Below are positions 51,736-61,157 of a stretch of 64,000 nucleotides of DNA, in pieces; within the stretch, counting starts at the first letter, position 1; each line of letters begins with the position of its first letter. This DNA is from Burkholderiaceae bacterium (lineage in GTDB: Bacteria; Pseudomonadota; Gammaproteobacteria; Burkholderiales; Burkholderiaceae_C), in the NCBI GenBank assembly GCA_023150375.1, contig JAKLLA010000005.1, forward strand, positions 62,001 through 126,000, written 5' to 3'. Below the pieces are notes generated by a model that did not search any database, was not told where the DNA came from, and was given only the letters and a program-made list of their open reading frames with translations. The translations under genes were made by a program, and so were the position numbers.

Positions 51736-53532
51736 ATGCCCGATGAACGGATTTCATCCTCGCACGCTGTCGAGGCCGCGGCCGTGACCTGGGTCACGGT
51801 GGCGCCGGGCGCATGCCGTGAGCCTGCAACGGCTTCGACCTGGATCAAGGCGGCACCGGCTCGGCGCGCCAAGCGTGAAGGAATCGACACCTGCGACGGG
51901 ACGCTGACCTACCAGTGGCAGCGCAACGGTGCGCCCATCGCGGGCGCCACCTCGGCCAGTTACACCACGCCGGCCACCGGCGCCGCCGACGAAGGCGCCA
52001 CCTTCTCGGTGGTGGTGAGCAATGCGGCCGGCAACGTCACCAGCAACGCGGCGACGCTGCATGTCACGCTGGTGCCGCGCGGCAGCCTGTCCGGCGAGGT
52101 CAAGGCCACCGACGGCACGGCCCTGGTCGGCGCGACCGTCGTCGCCGGCGGAGTGAGCGGCACGACCGATGCCAACGGGCGCTACACGCTGTCGGTGCCG
52201 GCTTCCGAGCGGGTGCTGGTGAACTTCAGCGCCGCCGGACACGCGGGCACGCAGCGGCCTGCCACGGTGGCCGCGTCGGGCAGCACGACCCTGAACGTGC
52301 AGCTGATCCCGGTGGGGACGGCCCAGGCGCTGGACCTGGCCACGGGCGGTACGGTGTCCGTGCCCGGCTCGACCGCGCAGGTCACGCTGCCGGCCGGCGG
52401 CCTGGTGCGCCAGGACGGCGGCACGCCCGCGGCCTCGGTGACCGTCGAGGTCACGCCGATCGACCCGGCGCTGGACATCGGCCGCATGCCCGGTGACTAC
52501 ACCACGGTGGTCTCCGGCGCGGTCACGCCCATCGAGAGCTTCGGTGCGATCGCCGTCGAGATCCGCGACGCCGGCGGGGCGCTCTACAACCTCGCCAGCG
52601 GCCGCAGCGCGACGATCCGAATCCCGCTGAGCACCCGCGTACCGGGGGTCTCGGTGCCGAGGACGGTGCCGCTGTTTTACTACAACGAGGCCCTGGGCCG
52701 CTGGATGGAAGAGGGCAGCGCGACGCTGCAGGGCACCGCGCCGAACCAGTACTACGAAGGCACGGTGACGCACTTCAGCTACTGGAACGCCGACCGCGTG
52801 ATCGAGACGGTGTACCTGAACGGCTGCGTGCGCGACGCCGCCGACCAGCCGGTGGCCGATGCCCTGGTGGCCACCGACGGGATCAACTACAGCGGCTCGT
52901 CCACCGCGCGCACCGGCACCGACGGCAGCTTCCGCATCGCGGTCAAGCGCGAGTCGCAGCTGACCCTCTCGGCGCTGGCGGGCAACCGGCTGACGAACAC
53001 GCTGTCGGTGACCTCGGGCAGCAGCGATTCGACCCTGCCGAACTGCCTGGTGCTGTCTGAAACCGCCGCCAGCCTGAACATCCGGCTGACCTGGGGCGAG
53101 CTGCCCGAGGATGTGGACTCGCACGTCTTCCTGCCCAACGGGACACACATCTTCTACAGCAACAAGGGCAGTCTGCTGTCGCCGACCTTCGCCAACCTGG
53201 ATGTGGACGACACCGACGGCTACGGGCCCGAGGTGGTGACGGTGTCGAAGCTGATGGTGGGCACCTACCGCTACTTCCTGCGCAACTACAGCGGCACCTT
53301 CGATCCCGGCATGACGACTTCGCCGGTGCGCGTGGAGCTGAACCTGGCAGGCAGCCAGCGCGTGTTCGTGCCAGGCAGTGGCGAAGGAACCGGCAACTAC
53401 TACTGGCATGCCTTCGACCTGGTGGTGGCCTCCGACTGCAGCGTGACCGTCCAGCCTGCGGGCACCTGGTCGGCCTCCCAGCCGGCCCAGCCGACCAACC
53501 CGGCGACGGTGACCTACTGCAGCGTGCCTTGA
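51736..53532 (+). CDS. Ig-like/carboxypeptidase-regulatory-like surface protein, apparently 5'-truncated
   Basis: About 598 residues if ATG 51736 is used. There is no signal peptide: the first 55 residues are Arg/Ala-rich and unlike the rest. Homology-type sequence starts abruptly inside an Ig-like domain at LTYQWQRNGAPIAGATSASY (about residue 57). It continues with a carboxypeptidase regulatory repeat (GSLSGEVKATDGTALVGATV), a ZU5-like segment and a final beta-rich domain (LTWGELPEDVDSHVFLPNGT). The missing part would hold the signal peptide and earlier Ig repeats. I judge it a truncated or relic surface protein. A strong terminator follows at 53563. Confidence 0.7.
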   Translation: MPDERISSSHAVEAAAVTWVTVAPGACREPATASTWIKAAPARRAKREGIDTCDGTLTYQWQRNGAPIAGATSASYTTPATGAADEGATFSVVVSNAAGNVTSNAATLHVTLVPRGSLSGEVKATDGTALVGATVVAGGVSGTTDANGRYTLSVPASERVLVNFSAAGHAGTQRPATVAASGSTTLNVQLIPVGTAQALDLATGGTVSVPGSTAQVTLPAGGLVRQDGGTPAASVTVEVTPIDPALDIGRMPGDYTTVVSGAVTPIESFGAIAVEIRDAGGALYNLASGRSATIRIPLSTRVPGVSVPRTVPLFYYNEALGRWMEEGSATLQGTAPNQYYEGTVTHFSYWNADRVIETVYLNGCVRDAADQPVADALVATDGINYSGSSTARTGTDGSFRIAVKRESQLTLSALAGNRLTNTLSVTSGSSDSTLPNCLVLSETAASLNIRLTWGELPEDVDSHVFLPNGTHIFYSNKGSLLSPTFANLDVDDTDGYGPEVVTVSKLMVGTYRYFLRNYSGTFDPGMTTSPVRVELNLAGSQRVFVPGSGEGTGNYYWHAFDLVVASDCSVTVQPAGTWSASQPAQPTNPATVTYCSVP

Positions 53533-53562
53533 CGCCCGCCGTCCTGACGGCATGACGACACA

Positions 53563-53586
53563 AAGGGGCCCGCGGGCCCCTTTTTT
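53563..53586 (+). terminator. Strong rho-independent terminator
   Basis: AAGGGGCCCGCGGGCCCCTT is an almost perfect 16-base GC palindrome flanked by A's and followed by TTTTTT. It ends the plus-strand surface-protein transcript. On the minus strand the T-run is only CTTTG, so it also partly serves the converging mfd gene. Confidence 0.9.
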
Positions 53587-53628
53587 GCGGACGACGGCGC
53601 GAGGCCCGAGGGGGCGACTGGCGGGCGG

Positions 53629-56600
53629 TCAACCCGCCGCCACGGGCTGGCCGAGCGCCCGGAGCACGTCGCGCAGGTATTGCACCCGGTCCTTGACCTC
53701 CGGGAAGGCCCGCTCGATGCGCAGCTTGTCGTTGCCGGCCAGCTTGACGTTGCGGTTCTTCTGCACCAGTTCGATGATGCGCATCGGGTCGATCGGCGGG
53801 TTGGGGCGGAAGTGGATGTTCATCACCCCCGGCGCGGCATCGACCTTGACGATGCCGTAGGGCCTGGCCTGCAGGCGCAGGCGGTGCAGGTCGAACAGCG
53901 ACTGGCCCTGCGCGGGCAGCTTGCCGAAGCGGTCGGTGACTTCCTCCAGCAGCGCGTCCACCTTGTCGAGCCGGTCGGCGGTGGCCAGGCGCTTGTAGAG
54001 GTTCAGGCGCACGTGCACGTCCGGGCAGTAGCTGTCGGGCAGCAGGGCGGGGGTGTGCAGGTTGATCTCGGTGTTGGCGCCGAAGAAGCCGGTGGGCGAC
54101 AGCAGGTCCGGCTCCTTGCCGGCTTTCAGGGAGCGCACCGCCTCGGCCAGCATCTCGTTGTAGAGCTGGAAACCCACCTCCATCATGTTGCCGCTCTGGT
54201 TGTCGCCCAGCACCTCGCCGGCGCCGCGGATCTCCAGGTCGTGCATCGCGAGGTAGAAGCCGCTGCCCAGCTCCTCCATCGCCTGGATGGCCTCCAGCCG
54301 CTGCTGGGCCTGCTTGGTCAGGCCGTCCACGTCCGGCACCAGCAGGTAGGCGTAGGCCTGGTGGTGGCTGCGGCCGACGCGCCCGCGCAGCTGGTGCAGC
54401 TGGGCCAGGCCGAACTTGTCGGCCCGGCTGATGACGATGGTGTTGGCCGTGGGCACGTCGATGCCGGTCTCGATGATGGTCGAGCACAGCAGCAGGTTGT
54501 GGCGCTGGGCGACGAAGTCGCGCATCACCCGCTCCAGCTCGCGCTCGGGCATCTGGCCGTGGGCCACCGCGATGCGCGCCTCGGGCAGAAGCTCCTCCAG
54601 TGCCTGGCGGCGGTTCTCGATGGTCTCCACCTCGTTGTGCAGGAAGTAGACCTGCCCGCCGCGCTTCAATTCGCGCAGCACCGCCTCGCGGATGGCGCCC
54701 TTGTTCTCGTTGCGCACGAAGGTCTTGATCGCCAGGCGGCGCTGCGGCGCGGTGGCGATCACGCTCAGGTCGCGCAGCCCTTCCAGCGCCATGCCCAGCG
54801 TGCGCGGGATCGGCGTGGCCGTCAGCGTCAGCACGTCCACCTCGGCGCGCAGGGCCTTCATCTGCTCCTTGTGGCGCACGCCGAAGCGGTGCTCCTCGTC
54901 GATGATCAAGAGGCCCAGGTTCTTGAACTTCGTCTCGGCGCTGAGCAGCTTGTGCGTGCCCACGACGATGTCCACCGTGCCGTCGGCCAGGCCCTGCATC
55001 GCCGCCTTGATCTCCTTGGGCGAGCGGAAGCGGCTCATCTCGGCCACCTTCACCGGCCACTGCGCGAAGCGGTCGGCGAAGGTCTGGCAGTGCTGCTCGG
55101 CCAGCAGCGTGGTGGGCGCCAGCACCGCGACCTGCTTGCCGCCGGTGACGGCGACGAAGGCCGCGCGCAGCGCCACCTCGGTCTTGCCGAAGCCCACGTC
55201 ACCGCAGACCAGCCGGTCCATCGGCCGCGGGCTGATCATGTCCTGGATCACGGCGTGGATCGCGGCGGCCTGGTCGGGCGTCTCCTCGAAGCCGAAACTG
55301 GCGGCAAAGGCCTCGTAGTCCTGCGGCGAGTAGCGGAAGGCAAAGCCCTCGCGCGCCGCGCGGCGGGCGTAGAGGTTGAGCAGCTCGGCGGCGGCGTCGC
55401 GCACCTGCTCGGCCGCCTTGCGCTTGGCCTTTTCCCACTGGCCGGAGCCCAGCTTGTGCAGCGGCGCCTCTTCGGCCGACACGCCGGTGTAGCGGCTGAT
55501 CAGCTGCAGCTGGCTGACCGGCACATAGAGCGTGGCCTTGTCGGCGTACTCGAGGTGCAGGAACTCCGAGCTGCCGTCGCCACCGAGATCGAGGTTCACC
55601 AGCCCCAGGTAGCGGCCGATGCCGTGGTTGGCGTGCACCACCGGGTCGCCGATCTTCAGCTCGGAGAGGTCCTTGATCAGCGCATCGACGTCGCTGGTGG
55701 CCTCCTGCCGGCGCCGGCGCCGTGCGGTGGGGGTGGCGTCGAAGAGCTCGGTTTCGGTGACCAGCTGCAGGCCGAAGTCTGCCTGGACCTCGGCGCCCGC
55801 GTCGGTCCAGAAGAAGCCCGCCGCCAGCGGCGCGGTGGCGATCGCGTAGGGGTGGTCGCTGGCCAGGAAGGCGGCCAGGTTGTCCACCGCCGGCGGTTCC
55901 AGCCGGTGCTCGCGCAGCAGTTCCAGCAGGCTCTCGCGGCGGCCGGCGCTTTCGGCCAGCAGCAGCACGCGGGTGGGCTTCTGCGCTTCGGCCGGCCCGC
56001 CGGAGATGCCGCGCTGGCCGAGGCGGACGAGGTGGTCCTCCAACCGCTTGAGCGGGTCGGTGCCGCCGCGCTGTACGCTCAGGTCGGGCAGGGGGCGGGC
56101 CCACTCGACCGGATCGGCGCCGCGCACCGACAGCTGCGCATAGGCGTTGCAGCGCGCGAAGAACTCCTCGGGCCGCAGGTAGATCGCCTCGGGCGGCAGC
56201 ACTGGGCGCTCCGGGTCGTGCTGCAGGAACTTGTGGCGCTCGCGGGTTTCGGCCCAGAAGCGGTCCAGCGCCTCGGTGACCTCGCCGTGCAGCGTCAGCG
56301 CGGCCGACTCGCCCAGGTAGTCGAAGAAGGTGGCCGTCTCGTCGAAGAACAGCGGCAGGTAGTACTCGATGCCGGCGGTGGCCACGCCGGCGGCCATGTC
56401 CTTGTAGATGCGCGAGCGGGTCGGGTCGCCCTCCATGCGCTCGCGCCAGCGGGCGCGGAAGTCCTGGCGGGCGCGCTCGTCCATCGGGAACTCGCGGCCC
56501 GGCAGCAGCCGCACCTCCGGCACCGGGTAGAGGCTGCGCTGGCTGTCGGGGTCGAAGACGCGGATCGAGTCCACCTCGTCGTCGAAGAGGTCGACGCGGT

Positions 56601-57156
56601 AGGGCACCGGCGAGCCCATCGGGTAGAGGTCGATCAGCCCGCCACGAACTGCGTACTCGCCGGGTGACACCACCTGGCTGACATGCTGGTAGCCCGCCAG
56701 GGTCAGCTGGCGCTTCAGCGCGGCCTCGTCGAGCTTCTGCTTCTGCTTGAAGTGGAAGGTGTAGCCGGCCATGAAGCCGGGGGGCGCGAGCCGCGTCAGC
56801 GCGGTGGTGGCCGGCAGCAGCACCACGTCCACTTCGCCACCGTTCCTTTGTTTGGGGCCCTGCAGCACCCGCCACAGCGTGGCCAGGCGCTCGGAGATCA
56901 GGTCCTGGTGCGGGCTGAAGTTGTCGTAGGGCAGCGTTTCCCAGTCCGGGAAGACGGCCACCTTCAGCTCCGGGGCGAAGAAGGCCAGCTCGTCGGGCAG
57001 CCGCTGAGCATCGGCCGGTTCGGCGCAGATCACCGCCAGCAGCTGGCCCTGGGACTTGCGCGCCTGGGCGAAGCGTGCCAGCAGCAGCGCATCGGCCGAG
57101 CCGATCGGGCGGGGAACGGTGTAGCGCTTGCCGGTGGCAATGGAGGGCAGTTGCAT
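53629..57156 (-). CDS. mfd: Transcription-repair coupling factor Mfd
   Basis: A 1175-residue protein from ATG 57156 (MQLPSIATGKRYTVPRP). UvrB-like N-terminal domains (VAVFPDWETLPYDNFSPHQD), an RNA-polymerase interaction domain (VHANHGIGRYLGL), the RecG-like translocase with Walker A GDVGFGKTEVALRAAFVAV, DEEH in LLIIDEEHRFG, motif VI QLRGRVGRSHHQAYAYLL, and a C-terminal TRCF domain are all seen. Mfd releases RNA polymerase stalled at lesions and recruits UvrA. The reading frame stays open 43 codons further upstream, but that part is low-complexity and unlike Mfd. Confidence 0.97.
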   Translation of the reverse strand: MQLPSIATGKRYTVPRPIGSADALLLARFAQARKSQGQLLAVICAEPADAQRLPDELAFFAPELKVAVFPDWETLPYDNFSPHQDLISERLATLWRVLQGPKQRNGGEVDVVLLPATTALTRLAPPGFMAGYTFHFKQKQKLDEAALKRQLTLAGYQHVSQVVSPGEYAVRGGLIDLYPMGSPVPYRVDLFDDEVDSIRVFDPDSQRSLYPVPEVRLLPGREFPMDERARQDFRARWRERMEGDPTRSRIYKDMAAGVATAGIEYYLPLFFDETATFFDYLGESAALTLHGEVTEALDRFWAETRERHKFLQHDPERPVLPPEAIYLRPEEFFARCNAYAQLSVRGADPVEWARPLPDLSVQRGGTDPLKRLEDHLVRLGQRGISGGPAEAQKPTRVLLLAESAGRRESLLELLREHRLEPPAVDNLAAFLASDHPYAIATAPLAAGFFWTDAGAEVQADFGLQLVTETELFDATPTARRRRRQEATSDVDALIKDLSELKIGDPVVHANHGIGRYLGLVNLDLGGDGSSEFLHLEYADKATLYVPVSQLQLISRYTGVSAEEAPLHKLGSGQWEKAKRKAAEQVRDAAAELLNLYARRAAREGFAFRYSPQDYEAFAASFGFEETPDQAAAIHAVIQDMISPRPMDRLVCGDVGFGKTEVALRAAFVAVTGGKQVAVLAPTTLLAEQHCQTFADRFAQWPVKVAEMSRFRSPKEIKAAMQGLADGTVDIVVGTHKLLSAETKFKNLGLLIIDEEHRFGVRHKEQMKALRAEVDVLTLTATPIPRTLGMALEGLRDLSVIATAPQRRLAIKTFVRNENKGAIREAVLRELKRGGQVYFLHNEVETIENRRQALEELLPEARIAVAHGQMPERELERVMRDFVAQRHNLLLCSTIIETGIDVPTANTIVISRADKFGLAQLHQLRGRVGRSHHQAYAYLLVPDVDGLTKQAQQRLEAIQAMEELGSGFYLAMHDLEIRGAGEVLGDNQSGNMMEVGFQLYNEMLAEAVRSLKAGKEPDLLSPTGFFGANTEINLHTPALLPDSYCPDVHVRLNLYKRLATADRLDKVDALLEEVTDRFGKLPAQGQSLFDLHRLRLQARPYGIVKVDAAPGVMNIHFRPNPPIDPMRIIELVQKNRNVKLAGNDKLRIERAFPEVKDRVQYLRDVLRALGQPVAAG

Positions 57157-57433
57157 GGCGGGGCCGTCACAGGTCTGCGCACCGGGCGCCGCACTCGCGC
57201 CGGACCGGGTCGACGAGGCGGGGCGACGCAAGACGCGCACAGGGGCGCCGATTCTAGGAGGCCATGCGTCGGCCTGCCCGGGCACGGCCCGGGGTCGACC
57301 CGACGCCCATCCGGATCAACCCATGGCCGGCGGGATTCTTCGCCCGTGGACAATCCGTGCCGTCCGGCGGAGCGCTTCCGCGCGGGGGCGCGCCGAAGAA
57401 GGCGCGGTATCGACATTCGAATCGCCGCAGAAC

Positions 57434-59149
57434 ATGCTCCGTTCCCTGGCCGGCCGGCTTTCGCCCGGCAGCGTCTCGCTGGTCGCCAGCACCGTGTACA
57501 TTGGTCTGCTGCTCAATGCGGCCGTGATCTGGCGCCGCGCGGGTGCCTTTCCCGCTGCCACGCCGGGCTGGCTGCAACTGGGCATGACGCTGGCCGAACT
57601 GCTGCTGCTGCTCTCCCTGACCGGTCTGCTGCTCAGCCTGGCCGCCCTGGCGGGGCGCTGGGCCTGGCGGCTGCTGGCCGGAAAGATGCTGCTGGCCAGC
57701 GCGGTCTGCGCCTACTACATGACGCGCTTCGACGTCGTGATCGGCTTCGGCGTGCTGGGCGCGGTGTTCACGACCGACCACGACATGTCCGGCGAGGTGG
57801 TGGGTCTGTGGCTGGTCGGCTGGTGCCTGTTGTTCGGCCTGCTGCCGCTGGCCTGGCTGTGGCGACGCGAGACGCCCTGCTCCCTGCGGCGGGCGCTGCG
57901 CCACCCGTCACGGCTGTTCGCCTGGGCGCTGGTGCTGTTGCTGCTCGGAGTGGGTTTCGCCGCGGGACAGCGCCTGCACTTATGGACCGCCCGGGCGATT
58001 GCCGGGGAAGGGGATGCGGCTGCGCTTCGACCGGCGGGCTCGATCGCCCATGCCTATGTGCCGATCAACTGGATCGCCGGTGCCGGGCTTCTGGCCGGCA
58101 ATGCCTGGCAGGAGCGCCGGGCACAGACCCGTCTGGTCGATCCGGGCCACAGGTTCCGCTACGTCGCGGGCACCGACCTGTCCGATCTGGTGGTGGTCTT
58201 CGTGATCGGCGAGACTGCCCGCTCCGACCGCTTCGGCCTGCTCGGCCACGATCGGCAGACCTCGCCGCGCCTGGCGGCCCTGCCCGGCGTGGCGGCGTTC
58301 GCCGGGCGGTCCTGCGACACCTCGACCAAGCTGTCGCTGGCCTGCATGTTCGTGCGGCCCGAGGGTCTTCGGTCGCCTCCGGATCTCGGCCCGGACCTCA
58401 TCCTGGAGGACAAGGTGTTCGCGGTGCACAAGCGGCTGGGCTTCCACATCGAGCTGTTCGCGATGCAGGGCGAGGCCGGCTTCTACAGCCAGGTGCACGC
58501 CGCCTCGTACAAGCTCAGAGAGATGATCGCTGCCCAGCCGGAGAACGCGGGGCGGCCGGCGGACGACCGCATGCTGCTGCCGGAGATCAGCGCCGCGCTG
58601 CAGCGCCACGCGCAGCGCGCCCCGGCGGGGCAGCCGACCCAACCGTTGCTTCTGCTGCTGCACACCAAGGGCTCGCACTACATCTATTCACGCCGCTACC
58701 CGCGCGAATTCGCCCGCTGGCAGCCCGAGTGCATGAGCACCGATGCGTTCTGCAGTCGCGAGATGCTGCTGAACGCCTTCGACAACAGCATCCTGTTCAC
58801 CGACCATGTGCTGGCCGAGGCCATCGCCCGACTGCGCGACCGCAAGGCGCTGCTGGTCTACAGCAGCGACCACGGCGAGTCGATCGACGACAACACCCAT
58901 TTCCACGCCACGCCGCGTCGCGTGGCGCCCCCGGAACAGCGCCAGGTGCCGCTGATTTTCTGGGCCTCCGAGCGCTTTCTGGCCGATCCGGTGCTGGCCG
59001 AAGGCTATCGCCGTCTGCAGGCCCGCGCCGCGGGTCCTCTTGGCCGTGCGGGGACGGGGCACCACAACCTGTTTGCCAGTCTGCTGGGCTGTCTGGGCGT
59101 GACATCGCCCGACGGTGGCATCACCCCAGCGCACAACCTCTGCCACTGA
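57434..59149 (+). CDS. EptA-like phosphoethanolamine transferase
   Basis: A 571-residue inner-membrane enzyme. About five N-terminal helices (TVYIGLLLNAAVIW, LAELLLLLSLTGLLLSLAAL and others) are followed by a periplasmic sulfatase-fold domain. FVIGETARSDRFGLLGHDRQ binds metal. The Thr nucleophile lies in CDTSTKLSLACMF. KGSHYIYSRRYP and YSSDHGESIDDN complete the site. It transfers phosphoethanolamine from phosphatidylethanolamine to lipid A or core LPS, a change that lowers polycation binding. It is divergent from mfd with 277 bases between, in which I see only a TAGAAT-like -10 for mfd near 57253. Confidence 0.92.
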   Translation: MLRSLAGRLSPGSVSLVASTVYIGLLLNAAVIWRRAGAFPAATPGWLQLGMTLAELLLLLSLTGLLLSLAALAGRWAWRLLAGKMLLASAVCAYYMTRFDVVIGFGVLGAVFTTDHDMSGEVVGLWLVGWCLLFGLLPLAWLWRRETPCSLRRALRHPSRLFAWALVLLLLGVGFAAGQRLHLWTARAIAGEGDAAALRPAGSIAHAYVPINWIAGAGLLAGNAWQERRAQTRLVDPGHRFRYVAGTDLSDLVVVFVIGETARSDRFGLLGHDRQTSPRLAALPGVAAFAGRSCDTSTKLSLACMFVRPEGLRSPPDLGPDLILEDKVFAVHKRLGFHIELFAMQGEAGFYSQVHAASYKLREMIAAQPENAGRPADDRMLLPEISAALQRHAQRAPAGQPTQPLLLLLHTKGSHYIYSRRYPREFARWQPECMSTDAFCSREMLLNAFDNSILFTDHVLAEAIARLRDRKALLVYSSDHGESIDDNTHFHATPRRVAPPEQRQVPLIFWASERFLADPVLAEGYRRLQARAAGPLGRAGTGHHNLFASLLGCLGVTSPDGGITPAHNLCH

Positions 59150-59239
59150 GCGTCGGCGCTGCGCCGGCTATACCGCCGGCCAAGGCGACCGGCGGGGCGC
59201 CGAAGCCGCCGGACGCGGACACGGCGGCACAATGCGGCC

Positions 59240-59938
59240 ATGCTGATCGGAACCCCGCCCCGCTGTTTCGCCCTCGTCCCCTGTGCCGGCATCGGCGAGC
59301 GTGCCGGCGTCGGCGGGCCCAAGCAGTACCACCCGGTGGCCGGACAGCCGATGGTGGCGCACACCCTGGCCGCCCTGGCCCAGGTGGCGCGGCTGGAGGC
59401 CACGCTGGTGGTGCTGGCGCCGCAGGACGAGGTCTTCGAGGGCCTCGTGCCCGAGCACCGCGGCGAGCGCGCCTGGGTGGCGCGCTGCGGCGGCGCCAGC
59501 CGGGCCGAGACAGTGGCCAACGGCCTGCAGGCCCTGGCCGGGCGTGGCGTGCAGCCGCACGACTGGGTGCTGGTGCACGATGCGGCGCGCTGCCTGCTCC
59601 AGCCGGCCTGGGTGGACCGGCTGATCGACGCCTGCTGGGACGACGAGGTGGGCGGCCTGCTGGCCTTGCCGCTGGCCGACACGCTCAAGCAGGAGGTCGA
59701 CGGCCGGGTGGCGCGGACCCTCCCGCGGTCGGGCAAGTGGGCGGCGCAGACGCCGCAGATGTTCCGGCTCGGCCTGCTGCGGCCGGCCCTGGCCGCCGCC
59801 GGTGCCGAGGTGACCGACGAGTCCAGCGCGGTGGAGGCGCTGGGCCACGCGCCGAGGCTGGTGCGTGGCGATGCGCGCAACCTGAAGGTCACCTGGCCGG
59901 AGGATTTCGACCTCGCCGAGCGTCTGATGTCGCGCTGA
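59240..59938 (+). CDS. ispD: 2-C-methyl-D-erythritol 4-phosphate cytidylyltransferase IspD
   Basis: A 232-residue enzyme of the non-mevalonate isoprenoid pathway. The nucleotide-binding loop is FALVPCAGIGERAGVGGPKQ, followed by YHPVAGQPM. GGASRAETVANGLQAL, VHDAARCLL and PLADTLKQEV are canonical. The C-terminal VTDESSAVEALGHAPRLVRG and LKVTWPEDFDLAERL complete it. It is followed after 132 bases by the NYN gene and then ispF. Confidence 0.97.
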   Translation: MLIGTPPRCFALVPCAGIGERAGVGGPKQYHPVAGQPMVAHTLAALAQVARLEATLVVLAPQDEVFEGLVPEHRGERAWVARCGGASRAETVANGLQALAGRGVQPHDWVLVHDAARCLLQPAWVDRLIDACWDDEVGGLLALPLADTLKQEVDGRVARTLPRSGKWAAQTPQMFRLGLLRPALAAAGAEVTDESSAVEALGHAPRLVRGDARNLKVTWPEDFDLAERLMSR

Positions 59939-60070
59939 TCCCCCGCCGTCGACGGACCGGGCCGTGCCGGTGGGTGGCAAGGGCGTATGCTGCGCGCGTT
60001 CCGGCCGGCTGCGCCGTGCCGGAGCGATTCGAGAGAAGCACTTTTTCTGCAAACCCGAGATACACCACCC

Positions 60071-60646
60071 ATGTCCGAGAAGAAGACCGTCTGGATCGTC
60101 GACGGCGCCTATCTGTTCAACCACGGGCGCAACCGCCCCTTCGACTACCTGAAGCTCAAGGCCGAGCTCGAGCGCGCCAACGGCGGGCGCATCCACGAAG
60201 CCTATTACCTCAATACCGCGCCGGATCTGGCCACCGACAGCCAGAACGCCTTCCACAGCTGGCTGAAGTCCGCCGCGCCGCGCGGGCCCAAGATGCGGGT
60301 GCAGCTCTACGCCCTGAAGGAGCTGAACTGCACCTGCCCGAGCTGCGGCCACGGCTTCACCCGGTCGGTGCAGAAGGGCGTGGATGTCGGCATCGCCACG
60401 CTGATCGTCAAGCTGGGCGCGCAGAACGCCTACGACCGGCTCATCCTGTCGGCCGGTGACGGCGACTTCGAGGACGCCATCACCTTCATCAAGTCCGACC
60501 TGCACAAGGAGTTCTGGCTGCACGGTGCGATGTCCAACCTGTCCACCGACCTGCAGTGCTACGCCGACGAGGTGCTGTGGATCGACGACATGCACCCTGC
60601 GATCGACAAGGACAAGCCCGGGGGCAGCGATGTCGCCCGCAGCTGA
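60071..60646 (+). CDS. NYN-domain (PIN-like) putative RNA-processing protein
   Basis: A 191-residue protein with the NYN/LabA-type fold. The first acidic site is [26 protein letters not shown] and [16 protein letters not shown] carry the other conserved Asp residues of a PIN-like nuclease. A Zn-ribbon-like insert [12 protein letters not shown] sits in the middle. Such proteins are suspected RNases. It separates ispD from ispF, and its 3' end overlaps ispF by 17 bases, so it is part of that operon. Confidence 0.85.
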   Translation: MSEKKTVWIVDGAYLFNHGRNRPFDYLKLKAELERANGGRIHEAYYLNTAPDLATDSQNAFHSWLKSAAPRGPKMRVQLYALKELNCTCPSCGHGFTRSVQKGVDVGIATLIVKLGAQNAYDRLILSAGDGDFEDAITFIKSDLHKEFWLHGAMSNLSTDLQCYADEVLWIDDMHPAIDKDKPGGSDVARS

Positions 60647-61157
60647 GGCCCTGCCGCTGCCCTTTCGCATCGGCGAGGGCTGGGACGTGCACGCCCTGGT
60701 GCCCGGCCGGGCGCTGGTGCTCGGCGGCGTGACGATTCCCCATGCGCGCGGCCTGCTGGGCCATTCGGACGCCGACGCGCTGCTGCACGCGATCACCGAC
60801 GCGCTGCTGGGCGGCGCCGGCCTGGGCGACATCGGCCGGCACTTCCCGGACACGGCGGCGCAGTTCGCCGGAGCCGACTCGGCCGAGCTGCTGGCCGAGG
60901 CCTGCCGGCGCGTCGCCGCTGCCGGCTGGCGGGTGGGCAATGTGGACGCCACCATCGTGGCCCAGGCGCCGAAGATGGCGCCGCACATCCCGGCGATGGT
61001 GGCACGCATCGCGGCACTGCTCGGGCTGCCGCCCGACCGGGTGAACGTCAAGGCCAAGACGGCCGAGCGGCTCGGTCCGGTGGGTCGGGGCGAATCGATC
61101 GAGGCCCGGGCGGTGGCGCTGCTGCTGCCGCTGGCGCCGGCTCAGCCGCCGATGTAG
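60630..61157 (+). CDS. ispF: 2-C-methyl-D-erythritol 2,4-cyclodiphosphate synthase IspF
   Basis: A 175-residue trimeric enzyme. [20 protein letters not shown] has the metal-binding Asp-x-His; [29 protein letters not shown] and [20 protein letters not shown] are canonical. The N-terminus is about 12 residues longer than common because the start at 60630 overlaps the NYN gene. Its 3' end overlaps the convergent moaA gene by 16 bases. Confidence 0.96.
   Translation: MSPAAEALPLPFRIGEGWDVHALVPGRALVLGGVTIPHARGLLGHSDADALLHAITDALLGGAGLGDIGRHFPDTAAQFAGADSAELLAEACRRVAAAGWRVGNVDATIVAQAPKMAPHIPAMVARIAALLGLPPDRVNVKAKTAERLGPVGRGESIEARAVALLLPLAPAQPPM

Noticed and set aside
57157-57285. 43-codon N-terminal extension of Mfd
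   Set aside because: It is Pro/Arg/Ser-rich, not part of the Mfd family, and overlaps the likely promoter region; ATG 57156 gives the family start.
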